From SAR202 cluster bacterium (GTDB taxonomy: Bacteria; Chloroflexota; Dehalococcoidia; Lucifugimonadales; UBA6952): DNA of 57,351 bases. The notes below the pieces were generated by a model, which was not told where the DNA came from, did no database searches, and saw only the letters and a program-made list of their open reading frames with translations. The stretch covers positions 1-57,351 of the forward strand of contig VFGE01000025.1 in NCBI GenBank assembly GCA_009392515.1. Reading direction: 5' to 3'. This document shows positions 50,814 to 57,351 of the stretch, piece by piece (within the stretch, counting starts at the first letter, position 1; each line of letters opens with the position of its first letter). The position numbers and the translations under genes were made by a program.

Positions 50814-51688
50814 GTATTTTAGTAAATAATAAAACTAAATTGGTTGTACAGGGAATTACTGGTAGGGAAGGTAGTTTCCACGCCTTAAGGTGTAAAAACT
50901 ATGGAACAAACTTAGTAGCAGGAGTAACTCCAGGTCAAGGTGGTAATAAGTTTGACGAGACCGTACCAATTTTTGATACTGTGGAAGAAGCAGTTCGTAT
51001 GACTGGGGCAAATACTTCTTTGATATTTGTGCCTCCACCATTTGCAATTGAAGCAATATCGGAGTCTATAGATTCAGGAATTGAGGTAATTGCTTGCATT
51101 ACAGAAGGTGTACCAGCTTTAGATTCCTTAAAAATTTATAATTATTTACAAAACTCACCATCTATTTTGGTTGGTCCTAATTGTCCTGGAATGATTTCTC
51201 CTAATGACCATTGTAAAGTTGGAATTATGCCTGGAAGTATTCATTTGCCTGGAAGAATAGGTGTTGTATCAAGAAGTGGAACTTTAACCTATGAAGCAGT
51301 AGGGCAATTAAGTAATTTGGGAATTGGTCAATCGACATGTGTAGGAATTGGTGGTGATTCAATTACTGGAACATCATTTATTGATATGTTAGAAATGTTT
51401 GAAAAAGATGATGATACTGATGCTGTAGTTTTAATTGGGGAAATAGGTGGAACAAAAGAACAAGAAGCAGCTGAATATATTAAAACTAATTTTCACAAAC
51501 CCATTTTTGGTTTAATTGTAGGAGCTAGTGCTCCTAGAGGTAAACGTATGGGGCATGCTGGTGCAATAATAACGGGAAAATCTGCTAGAGCATCAGAAAA
51601 AGTTAAGGCTCTTTCTTCTGCAGGCGTAGAAATTATTCCAACAACTAGTGACATAGGAAACACTGTAAAATACTCATTAAAATTATAA
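50810..51688 (+). CDS. sucD: succinate-CoA ligase alpha subunit
   Basis: A 292-residue CoA-binding subunit. VQGITGREGSFHA and GTNLVAGVTPGQGG form the CoA site, VGPNCPGMISP and VVSRSGTLTYEAV follow, and the phospho-His is in GKRMGHAGAII. Length and order match SucD. With sucC and acnA it documents the TCA cycle. Confidence 0.96.
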   Translation: MSILVNNKTKLVVQGITGREGSFHALRCKNYGTNLVAGVTPGQGGNKFDETVPIFDTVEEAVRMTGANTSLIFVPPPFAIEAISESIDSGIEVIACITEGVPALDSLKIYNYLQNSPSILVGPNCPGMISPNDHCKVGIMPGSIHLPGRIGVVSRSGTLTYEAVGQLSNLGIGQSTCVGIGGDSITGTSFIDMLEMFEKDDDTDAVVLIGEIGGTKEQEAAEYIKTNFHKPIFGLIVGASAPRGKRMGHAGAIITGKSARASEKVKALSSAGVEIIPTTSDIGNTVKYSLKL

Positions 51689-51731
51689 TTATTGTTCCCT
51701 TTCGAAGTAGTATAGCCTGAGAATAAGCTTA

Positions 51732-51740
51732 TGCTATAAT
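51732..51740 (+). promoter_or_regulatory. extended -10 promoter (TGC-TATAAT)
   Basis: TGC followed by a perfect TATAAT (51735-51740) lies about 31 bases before ATG 51772. No clear -35 is present, which extended -10 promoters do not need. It would drive the MBL hydrolase gene independently of sucCD. Confidence 0.5.
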
Positions 51741-51771
51741 CCCAAAGTATTATGAATTAAGGGAGATGTAG

Positions 51772-52641
51772 ATGTCACAGGCAAAATACGCTGAATTGGT
51801 CTTACTTGGTACAGGAGGTGGTCCTAGAATATGGGCAGCCCGTTCTCAGCCTGCTAGTGCGATAATTGTAGACGGTATTGTCTATATTGTTGATGCAGGA
51901 AATGGTGTAACTGTTCAGCTGGCAAAAGCTGGAATAGACACCAATGCAATAAAATCAGTATTCATAACACATAATCATTCAGATCATGTTGCTGATTATG
52001 GGACTCTACTCTTACGAACCTGGCAGAGTGGCCATAAAGGACCTATAAATTGTTTTGGACCTCCGCCACTCAAAAAAATGACTAATGCATACATAGACTA
52101 TATGGATTGGGATATTAATCTGAGAATTCAACATGAAGGTAGACCTGATTTCAGATCTATGCTGAATGTGTCTGAAATTAGAGACAATACTACAGTTTAT
52201 CAAGACTCAAATGTAAAGGTGGATTGTTTAAAAGTGCCTCATGGAGAGGCTGATCCTTCTTTCGCATATCGTTTTGAAATTGACAATAAGGTAATAGTCT
52301 TTTCAGGAGACACCTCAAAAAGCGAAGAACTAATAAATTTTTCTTCACAAGCGGACATACTTGTACATGAAGTCATAAATCTCCAAGGTGTAGATGCAAT
52401 TGTCAAAAATACCTACCCTGGTAATGAAGCATTTAGGAATCATATAATTGAGGGACATACCTCGATGGCAGAAGTAGGTGAGGTTGCAAGGAAAGCAGAG
52501 GTAAAAACTTTGGTTCTCAATCATTTTGTGCCGACAGGGTCGCCAGTATTGGACAAAGAAGAAATTTGGTTAGCTGGTGTAGGTGAAAACTTTGAAGGAT
52601 CAATAATTGTAGGAACAGATTTAAAAAAGATACCAATTTAA
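51772..52641 (+). CDS. MBL-fold hydrolase (ribonuclease Z/arylsulfatase-like)
   Basis: A 289-residue metallo-beta-lactamase-fold protein. It has an N-terminal LLGTGGGPRIWAARSQPASAI, the metal motif FITHNHSDHVADYGTLL, then HGEADPSFAYRFEI, FSGDTSKS, LVHEVINL, IEGHTSMAEVGEVA and LVLNHFVP. This is the RNase Z/ElaC-like group often annotated as metal-dependent hydrolase; the tRNA-binding exosite arm of true RNase Z is not apparent. GGGAG precedes the start. Confidence 0.85.
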   Translation: MSQAKYAELVLLGTGGGPRIWAARSQPASAIIVDGIVYIVDAGNGVTVQLAKAGIDTNAIKSVFITHNHSDHVADYGTLLLRTWQSGHKGPINCFGPPPLKKMTNAYIDYMDWDINLRIQHEGRPDFRSMLNVSEIRDNTTVYQDSNVKVDCLKVPHGEADPSFAYRFEIDNKVIVFSGDTSKSEELINFSSQADILVHEVINLQGVDAIVKNTYPGNEAFRNHIIEGHTSMAEVGEVARKAEVKTLVLNHFVPTGSPVLDKEEIWLAGVGENFEGSIIVGTDLKKIPI

Positions 52642-52676
52642 CTCAATCAATTTGAAAATAATTTATAAGGACCAAT

Positions 52677-53135
52677 ATGGAGAAATTAATCGATCAAAAT
52701 GAAGTAGAAGATTTCCTTAGATCATGGAAAGATGGTGTGCTTGGGATTGCGAGAGCTTATCGAGAAGACAAAAATTATAAAGAGGTAGCCAAATCTTTTA
52801 TCCAGACACATTATGCTTTTGAAGATGGCGATGTTTTATTCAAACCAACCTATACAACTGAAGTCGTTTTCAGAAATAATCTTGAATCTGCTTTATCATA
52901 CTTTATTGCTGGCAATATTTCTGAAGATTCTGGTTTTGCCATAAAACCCTGGGAAGATATCAATGTTTCAAACATTAGTTTTTTAATTGAAGATGGTTTA
53001 TGTGCAGTTCATGGAGTACTATACTTGAAGTCATTAAATTCTAATAATCAAACTAAAATAGCATTTACATTTATTCTGGATAAGATTAATGAAAGTTTGA
53101 AAATTAAAGTTCATCATTCTTCTCCATTGACTTAA
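52677..53135 (+). CDS. NTF2/SnoaL-like conserved protein
   Basis: A 152-residue protein. The layout is an N-terminal helix (WKDGVLGIARAYRED), YAFEDGDVLFKPT, EVVFRNNLESALSYFIAGNISEDSGFAIKPW, INVSN, and final strands AFTFILDKI and LKIKVHHSSPL. It matches an NTF2-like cone fold family that I recall only as uncharacterised. It has no membrane segment. AAGGACC precedes the ATG. Function unknown. Confidence 0.65.
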   Translation: MEKLIDQNEVEDFLRSWKDGVLGIARAYREDKNYKEVAKSFIQTHYAFEDGDVLFKPTYTTEVVFRNNLESALSYFIAGNISEDSGFAIKPWEDINVSNISFLIEDGLCAVHGVLYLKSLNSNNQTKIAFTFILDKINESLKIKVHHSSPLT

Positions 53136-53145
53136 GGAGTTAGTT

Positions 53146-53895
53146 ATAACTTATTTAGACATAGGAATACTATCTGTATCATCATTTGTCACCTCTGCAT
53201 TAACTGCAGTAGTGGGCGCAGGGGGAGGAACTGCATTGATCGCGATTATGCTACAGATTATGCATCCATCCGTTGCTATCCCAATTCATGGAATCCAGCA
53301 ACTAAGTTCGAATACAACTAGGGTTATATTATTTTGGAAACAGATGTCATGGCCTATTATTCTTCGATTCTCACTATTAATGCCTATAGGAGTTTGGATG
53401 GGGTTGAAAGTTTTTCAAGGATTACCAGTAGAAATTATTCAAATACTCATCGGATCTTTTATTTTATTTTCTCTTGCGATACAACAGTTAGCTAAAAATA
53501 GAAATAAAGACTTTCCTCTTTGGGGATTTTATCCATTGGGATTAATTACAGGAGCTTTAAATATGTTAGTAGGTGTAATTGCTCCTATTTTAGGCGTGTT
53601 AGTGATTAGAAAAGAATTATCTAAAGAATCTATTGTTGGAACCTTAGGATTTTTTGGCTTTATAGGGAATCTACTAAAAATTATTGGATTTACAATAGTT
53701 GGTTTCAGTTTTATGAAATATTCATTAGCAATAATTTGCGTAATTCCTTCAGGGATATTAGGGACTTATATAGGACGTATAGGTTTAAGTAAACTTAATG
53801 AAAAGTACTTTTTAATATTATTCAGGATAGTTCTTATTATTTTAGCAATTAAGCTTATTGCTATTGATGGATTAGAAATAGATAAATTGGTATGA
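53146..53895 (+). CDS. TauE/SafE-type sulfite/sulfonate exporter, probable ATA start
   Basis: The first standard start (GTG 53212) falls inside the first membrane span (VVGAGGGTALIAIM). The frame is open upstream to TGA 53128 with no ATG, GTG or TTG. ATA at 53146 lies six bases after AAGGAG (53134-53139) and gives the natural N-terminus xTYLDIGILSVSSFVTSALTAV. The protein then has 249 residues and about eight spans, with GIQQLSSNTTRVILFWKQM and GALNMLVGVIAPILGVLVIRKEL typical of TauE/SafE. Its substrate may be sulfite, a sulfonate or another anion. Confidence 0.78.
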   Translation: MTYLDIGILSVSSFVTSALTAVVGAGGGTALIAIMLQIMHPSVAIPIHGIQQLSSNTTRVILFWKQMSWPIILRFSLLMPIGVWMGLKVFQGLPVEIIQILIGSFILFSLAIQQLAKNRNKDFPLWGFYPLGLITGALNMLVGVIAPILGVLVIRKELSKESIVGTLGFFGFIGNLLKIIGFTIVGFSFMKYSLAIICVIPSGILGTYIGRIGLSKLNEKYFLILFRIVLIILAIKLIAIDGLEIDKLV

Positions 53896-54043
53896 AATTT
53901 ATAAACTGAGTGGTAAAATCACTGCTGTTAAGTAAAAGTTGGAAACTAAATTATAGTTCGATTAATGCTTAAAACATACAACACCTATCGTAATCGTAAA
54001 TAAAGAACCTTTAATTTTCTATCATGAGTTTTTAAGGAAAAAT

Positions 54044-55099
54044 TTGAATAAAAGTATTGTTGATTTATTTAAAAGCATCACACCTATAATTCAAGCACCA
54101 ATGGCTGGTGTTACTAATCCTAAATTAGTAGCTGCAGTTTCAAATTCTGGTGCTATGGGTAGTTTTGGATTTGCATATAGTACTGTAGAAAAGATTTATT
54201 CAGATTTAAAGGAAGTAAGAAACCTTACAAAACAACCAATCAATACTAATTTTTTTATTTTTAAAGAATTACAAACTCCAACTGAAAGCGATTACAAACA
54301 AGCTATAGAAATCTTACAGAGCTTACCTATAACTAATTCTATTGAATACTCTATACCTTCGCCTCCATTTTTTCCTGAATTAGAGGAACAACTTGAACCT
54401 ATATGGGAATATAAACCTGAGTTATTAACATTCCATTTTGGTATACCACCAAAACATGTAATTAAGAAAGCGCATTTACTAGGTATGCAGGTTGGAGTAA
54501 CAGCTACTTGTTTAGATGAAGCACAAGCAATTGAAAATTCTGGTGTCGATTTTATAGTAGCACAAGGAATTGAAGCTGGAGGGCATAGAGGTACTTTTGA
54601 TGCAACTGGTGAAAATGATACAAAATTGAGTACCATAGATTTACTAAAATCTTTGACTTCTCATTGTAGAATACCGATTATTTCTGCCGGCGGGATAATG
54701 GAAGGAAAAGATATTAATAATGCTCTAAATAATGGTGCACTGGCTGTTCAAATGGGTACAGCATTTCTATGCTGCGATGAGGCCGGTAAAAGTTCTTTAT
54801 ATAGAGATGCTATCCGCGCCCAAAAAGAAAGAGATACAGCATATACAAATGGATTTTCAGGTAGATGGGCACAAGGTATTAAGAATGAATTCATTAAATT
54901 AATGGATAAACAATTTGTTTTACCATTTCCTTTTCAAAATTTAATTACAGGTTCATTAAGATCATTTGCTGAAACTAACAATGATATAGAATATCAAAGT
55001 CTTTGGGCGGGGCAAGAATATAAAAAGATACGTGTATTACCAGCAAATAAATTGATAGCTGAATTAATTAAACAAATGAAAAATGCTAATACTGTTTAA
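54044..55099 (+). CDS. nitronate monooxygenase/2-nitropropane dioxygenase family FMN enzyme
   Basis: A 351-residue FMN TIM barrel. PIIQAPMAGVTNPKLVAAVSNSGAMGS is the N-terminal FMN loop, then DFIVAQGIEAGGHRG with the conserved catalytic His, IPIISAGGIMEGKD and ALAVQMGTAFLCC. It oxidises alkyl nitronates or related compounds, or may act like an enoyl reductase. It starts at TTG with AAGG upstream. Confidence 0.92.
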   Translation: MNKSIVDLFKSITPIIQAPMAGVTNPKLVAAVSNSGAMGSFGFAYSTVEKIYSDLKEVRNLTKQPINTNFFIFKELQTPTESDYKQAIEILQSLPITNSIEYSIPSPPFFPELEEQLEPIWEYKPELLTFHFGIPPKHVIKKAHLLGMQVGVTATCLDEAQAIENSGVDFIVAQGIEAGGHRGTFDATGENDTKLSTIDLLKSLTSHCRIPIISAGGIMEGKDINNALNNGALAVQMGTAFLCCDEAGKSSLYRDAIRAQKERDTAYTNGFSGRWAQGIKNEFIKLMDKQFVLPFPFQNLITGSLRSFAETNNDIEYQSLWAGQEYKKIRVLPANKLIAELIKQMKNANTV

Positions 55100-55205
55100 G
55101 TCTAGAAATTAGAATATTTGCTATACTAATTGCAACAAACCAATAATTTCCACATGAGCATCTCTGTATTTTAGTGTTGGTGTTGAAGGTTTGTTATAAT
55201 CAATT

Positions 55206-55242
55206 AGTCCTTCTTTAAGTTATACAGAGTCTTGGAAGGACT
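55206..55242. terminator. possible terminator hairpin between nitronate monooxygenase gene and glpK
   Basis: AGTCCTTC (55206-55213) pairs with GAAGGACT (55235-55242) around a long loop of 21 bases, followed by TGATTTTG. The T-tract is weak, so function as a terminator is uncertain. It lies between the convergent genes. Confidence 0.35.
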
Positions 55243-55265
55243 TGATTTTGTACCTGACTAATCTT

Positions 55266-56771
55266 TTATTCTTCGGATGAGTTCCATCTTAGAGATCTCT
55301 CAACTGCTTTACTCCAACCTGATTTTAATAGCTCTCTTTTTTTAGCTGGCATTGTAGGAGAAAAAGAGCCTCCATTTTCCCATTTATCTGAAAGCTCTTT
55401 CATATTAGACCAGAAACCACTGCCAATACCTGATAAATAAGCGGCTCCTAATAGTGTAGATTCAGACGTGGCAGAACGTTGGATATTAAAGTTAGATATA
55501 TCAGATTGAAATTGCATTAGAGTATCGTTAACTGAAGCTCCTCCATCAGCTTTAAATTCCTTAAGTGAAATATTTGATTGATCAATCATCAAATTAATTA
55601 CATCATCGCATTGGTAAGCAATAGACTCTATCGCAGCTCTAGCAATATGTCCTCGGTTACTACCCCCTGTAATACCTTGTATAGTGGCTCGGGCTTCAGG
55701 ATCCCAGTAGGGGCTCCCTAATCCAGAAAATGCAGGTACAAAAAATACTCCACCATTATCTTCCACACTTAAAGCTAAATCCTCAACGTCTGAAGAATTA
55801 TTAATAATCTTCATTTGATCTCTCAACCATTGTATTGTGGAACCTGCCGAAAATACTGCACCTTCAAGAGCATAAGAAACCTGCCCATTTAAGCTCCATG
55901 CGATTGTGGTTAAAAGTTCTTTTCCTGTAGAAATCAATTCAGTACCTGTATTAATTAATAAAAAGGCCCCTGTTCCATAGGTGACTTTAACCATTCCTGG
56001 TTCAAAACAACCTTGCCCAAACAAAGCACTTTGTTGATCACCAGCTATTCCAGATAAAGTTATAGAAGGGTTATTTAATCCAAAGGATACATGAGATAAT
56101 TCACCACTTGATGGTACAACCTCAGGTAGCATTGATTTAGGAATATTCATGATATTGAGAAGCTCATCTGACCATTCTAATTTATTAATATCAAAAAGCA
56201 TTGTTCGACTTGCATTAGTTATATCAATAATGTGACTTGATCCATTTGAGAAGTTCCAAACTAACCATGAATCTACAGTACCGAAAGCCAAAGAGTCATT
56301 CTCAGCTAATTTACGAGCTCCAGCTACATTATCCAAAATCCAACAAATCTTAGTTGCGGAAAAATATGGATCTATTGTTAACCCGGTAGTATTTTTTATA
56401 CTTTGGGATAATCCTTTATCTATAAGTGTATTACAGTAATCAGTAGTTCTCCTACATTGCCAAACTATTGCGTTATAGATAGGTTTACCAGTAGTTTTAT
56501 CCCACACAATAATTGTTTCTCTCTGATTGGTAATACCAACAGATATAATCGAAGAAAATTGTATGTTACATTCATCTAATAATTTACTTACTGTGTTTGA
56601 GACACTTTCAAAAATTTCTATTGGATCTTGTTCTACCCAACCAGGCTTAGGATAAAATTGTTTTATCTCTTGGTATCTTGAAGCAAGCAATTTACCATCC
56701 TGATTTACAATTCCTGCTCTTGTTCCTGTAGTTCCCTGATCAATTGATAATATATATTCTGGATTTTTCAT
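55266..56771 (-). CDS. glpK: glycerol kinase
   Basis: A 501-residue FGGY-family kinase that makes glycerol-3-phosphate for lipid synthesis or catabolism. ILSIDQGTTGTRAGIV is the phosphate-1 loop, with EIKQFYPKPGWVEQDP, GITNQRETIIVWDKTTGKPIYN, VWQCRRT, GTVDSWLVWN, ITNASRTMLFDI, GIAGDQQSALFGQGC, KVTYGTGAFLLINTG, FSGLGSPYWDPEARA and KADGGASVND all typical of GlpK. No glpF or glpD is adjacent. Confidence 0.95.
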   Translation of the reverse strand: MKNPEYILSIDQGTTGTRAGIVNQDGKLLASRYQEIKQFYPKPGWVEQDPIEIFESVSNTVSKLLDECNIQFSSIISVGITNQRETIIVWDKTTGKPIYNAIVWQCRRTTDYCNTLIDKGLSQSIKNTTGLTIDPYFSATKICWILDNVAGARKLAENDSLAFGTVDSWLVWNFSNGSSHIIDITNASRTMLFDINKLEWSDELLNIMNIPKSMLPEVVPSSGELSHVSFGLNNPSITLSGIAGDQQSALFGQGCFEPGMVKVTYGTGAFLLINTGTELISTGKELLTTIAWSLNGQVSYALEGAVFSAGSTIQWLRDQMKIINNSSDVEDLALSVEDNGGVFFVPAFSGLGSPYWDPEARATIQGITGGSNRGHIARAAIESIAYQCDDVINLMIDQSNISLKEFKADGGASVNDTLMQFQSDISNFNIQRSATSESTLLGAAYLSGIGSGFWSNMKELSDKWENGGSFSPTMPAKKRELLKSGWSKAVERSLRWNSSEE

Positions 56772-56902
56772 AATTAAATTAACTTAGTTCTCATAAGGCT
56801 TTGCGAAGGATTATAGCACACTAGGTATAAATGATATTTATGCTAATTCATTTGGTTTTTAATCAAATTTGAAAACAATGTAGCTCGTGTTAAAATTTCG
56901 AC

Positions 56903-57103
56903 ATGTTGAATGCATGTAAGACAACTAAAATATATTGCCGCGTAAATTGCCCTCCAGGAAGGCGTACAAAACCAGAAAACAGAGTAATGTTTTATAGCGC
57001 TGAAGATGCAGAAACATCTGGATACAGAGCTTGTAAGGTTTGTAAACCTCTTGATGAGAGCTATCAAGGTCCCTGGAAACCTAAGAATCAACGACGGATA
57101 TAG
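56903..57103 (+). CDS. stand-alone Ada-type zinc-binding domain protein
   Basis: A 66-residue protein equal to the metal-binding methylphosphotriester domain of Ada: TKIYCRVNCPPGRR, MFYSAEDAETSGYRACKVCKP. The four zinc cysteines (12, 16, 44, 47 approximately) are all present, including the Cys that accepts a methyl group in Ada (the first of YCRxxCP). The methyltransferase and AraC-type domains are absent. The usual first strand (CYxAV, about 25 residues) is also missing, so it is short. It may act as a DNA-methyl-phosphotriester sensor or bind DNA, which is inference. Confidence 0.75.
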   Translation: MLNACKTTKIYCRVNCPPGRRTKPENRVMFYSAEDAETSGYRACKVCKPLDESYQGPWKPKNQRRI

Positions 57104-57117
57104 AAAATGGTTAAAGT

Positions 57118-57198
57118 ATGAAAAGAAGTAATAATCAAATACTTATATATGTTTTTATTTTTATAGCACTAACAGTATTATTGGCACGTCTTTTTTAG
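57118..57198 (+). CDS. possible 26-residue single-span membrane peptide
   Basis: An ATG-initiated frame of 26 codons: a charged start (MKRSNNQ) followed by a strongly hydrophobic stretch of 19 residues (ILIYVFIFIALTVLLARLF), then TAG. It follows the Ada-type gene by 14 bases. No good Shine-Dalgarno is seen. AT-rich sequence can give such a frame by chance, so this is tentative. Confidence 0.3.
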   Translation: MKRSNNQILIYVFIFIALTVLLARLF

Positions 57199-57209
57199 GT
57201 TTAAATTAA

Positions 57210-57284
57210 TGGAGCGGAAGACGGGATTCGAACCCGCGACCCTCTCCTTGGCAAGGAGATGCTCTACCACTGAGCCACTTCCGC
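57210..57284 (-). tRNA. tRNA-Gly (anticodon GCC)
   Basis: Minus strand. The acceptor GCGGAAG pairs with CTTCCGC, the D-arm GCTC/GAGC is normal, the anticodon stem TCTCC/GGAGA holds loop TTGCCAA (anticodon GCC), and the T-arm CGGG-TTCGAAT-CCCG is intact. Discriminator T and CCA are encoded. It is followed on the minus strand by no gene overlap. Confidence 0.97.
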
Positions 57285-57301
57285 AATTAAGGTGTTAATT
57301 A

Positions 57302-57351
57302 TGCCGAGGGGCGGATTTGAACCACCGACACGAGGATTTTCAGTCCACTGC
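57302..57351 (-). tRNA. tRNA-Phe (anticodon GAA), 5' part outside window
   Basis: Only the 3' 50 bases are present. The anticodon loop CTGAAAA (anticodon GAA), variable loop, T-arm GGTGG-TTCAAAT-CCGCC (one G-T pair) and acceptor 3' strand CCTCGGC with discriminator A are visible. CCA is not encoded (TAA follows). The anticodon stem GTGGA/TCCTC has a T-T mismatch. It is transcribed toward tRNA-Gly, 17 bases apart, probably in one transcript. Confidence 0.88.

Overview
The window is AT-rich (roughly one third G+C by eye), gene-dense bacterial DNA with short intergenic gaps; none exceeds 300 bases. The mix of enzymes (Ldh_2 dehydrogenase, MmgE/PrpD, HpcH/HpaI aldolase, LLM flavin enzyme, paired MaoC proteins, SDR, a K+-dependent membrane pyrophosphatase, many MFS carriers) resembles marine Chloroflexota of the SAR202 type. 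That placement is inference: no rRNA or marker protein here could be compared with a database. No phage, IS element, CRISPR array or plasmid gene was seen.

Layout. 1-2.6 kb: TPR protein, lipoprotein, Ldh_2 dehydrogenase, tRNA-Ser. 2.7-9.1 kb: glmU behind a leader terminator, a CorC-like CBS protein, a deoxyribosyltransferase-like protein, two paralogous collagen-like lipoproteins and an SDR. 9.2-13.9 kb: a degenerate M19 dipeptidase-like protein with a small partner, an HpcH aldolase, tRNA-Pro, MmgE/PrpD and a divergent PlsY. 14.1-18 kb: a glutaredoxin-DinB fusion with in-frame TGA, and aconitase. 18-23.5 kb: folP-folK facing a minus-strand run of glyQS, sbcD, a thioredoxin-like ferredoxin, TlpA, a CopD-like membrane protein and Trm112. 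23.7-30.3 kb: a rhodanese with in-frame TGA, an MBL hydrolase, hppA, DUF502, a TolB-like lipoprotein and an LLM oxidoreductase. 30.5-36.5 kb: MaoC pair, polyamine genes (DRTGG protein, speD, aminopropyltransferase), MFS, and a flavoprotein behind a Fur-type operator. 36.7-44.3 kb: a six-gene plus-strand catabolic run (aldolase, ggt, HAD, phosphotriesterase-like, TPP enzyme, MFS). 44.3-49.4 kb: two MFS carriers, an acyl-CoA synthetase alpha-type gene with only a fragment of an ATP-grasp partner, and GNAT. 49.7-57.3 kb: sucC-sucD, MBL hydrolase, NTF2-like protein, TauE/SafE permease, nitronate monooxygenase, glpK, Ada-type zinc protein, tRNA-Gly and partial tRNA-Phe.

Main discovery. Two unrelated genes are each interrupted by one TGA exactly where the family has its catalytic cysteine: UxxC of a glutaredoxin domain at 14123-14125, and the CxGGxR loop of a tandem rhodanese at 24361-24363. 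After each TGA comes a perfect short hairpin (6 bp and 7 bp) with a three-base loop starting with G, at the spacing expected of a bacterial SECIS element. I read both as selenocysteine proteins that a standard gene caller would truncate. The first is also an unusual fusion of a Sec-glutaredoxin to a DinB thiol-transferase-like domain with an intact His triad. The organism should carry selA/selB/selC/selD elsewhere.

Secondary points: two membrane-protein genes appear to start at ATA or ATT behind ideal Shine-Dalgarno sites; a perfect 7-1-7 Fur-type palindrome overlaps a good promoter; an M19 protein has lost its metal ligands; and the aminopropyltransferase has thermospermine-synthase-like motifs.
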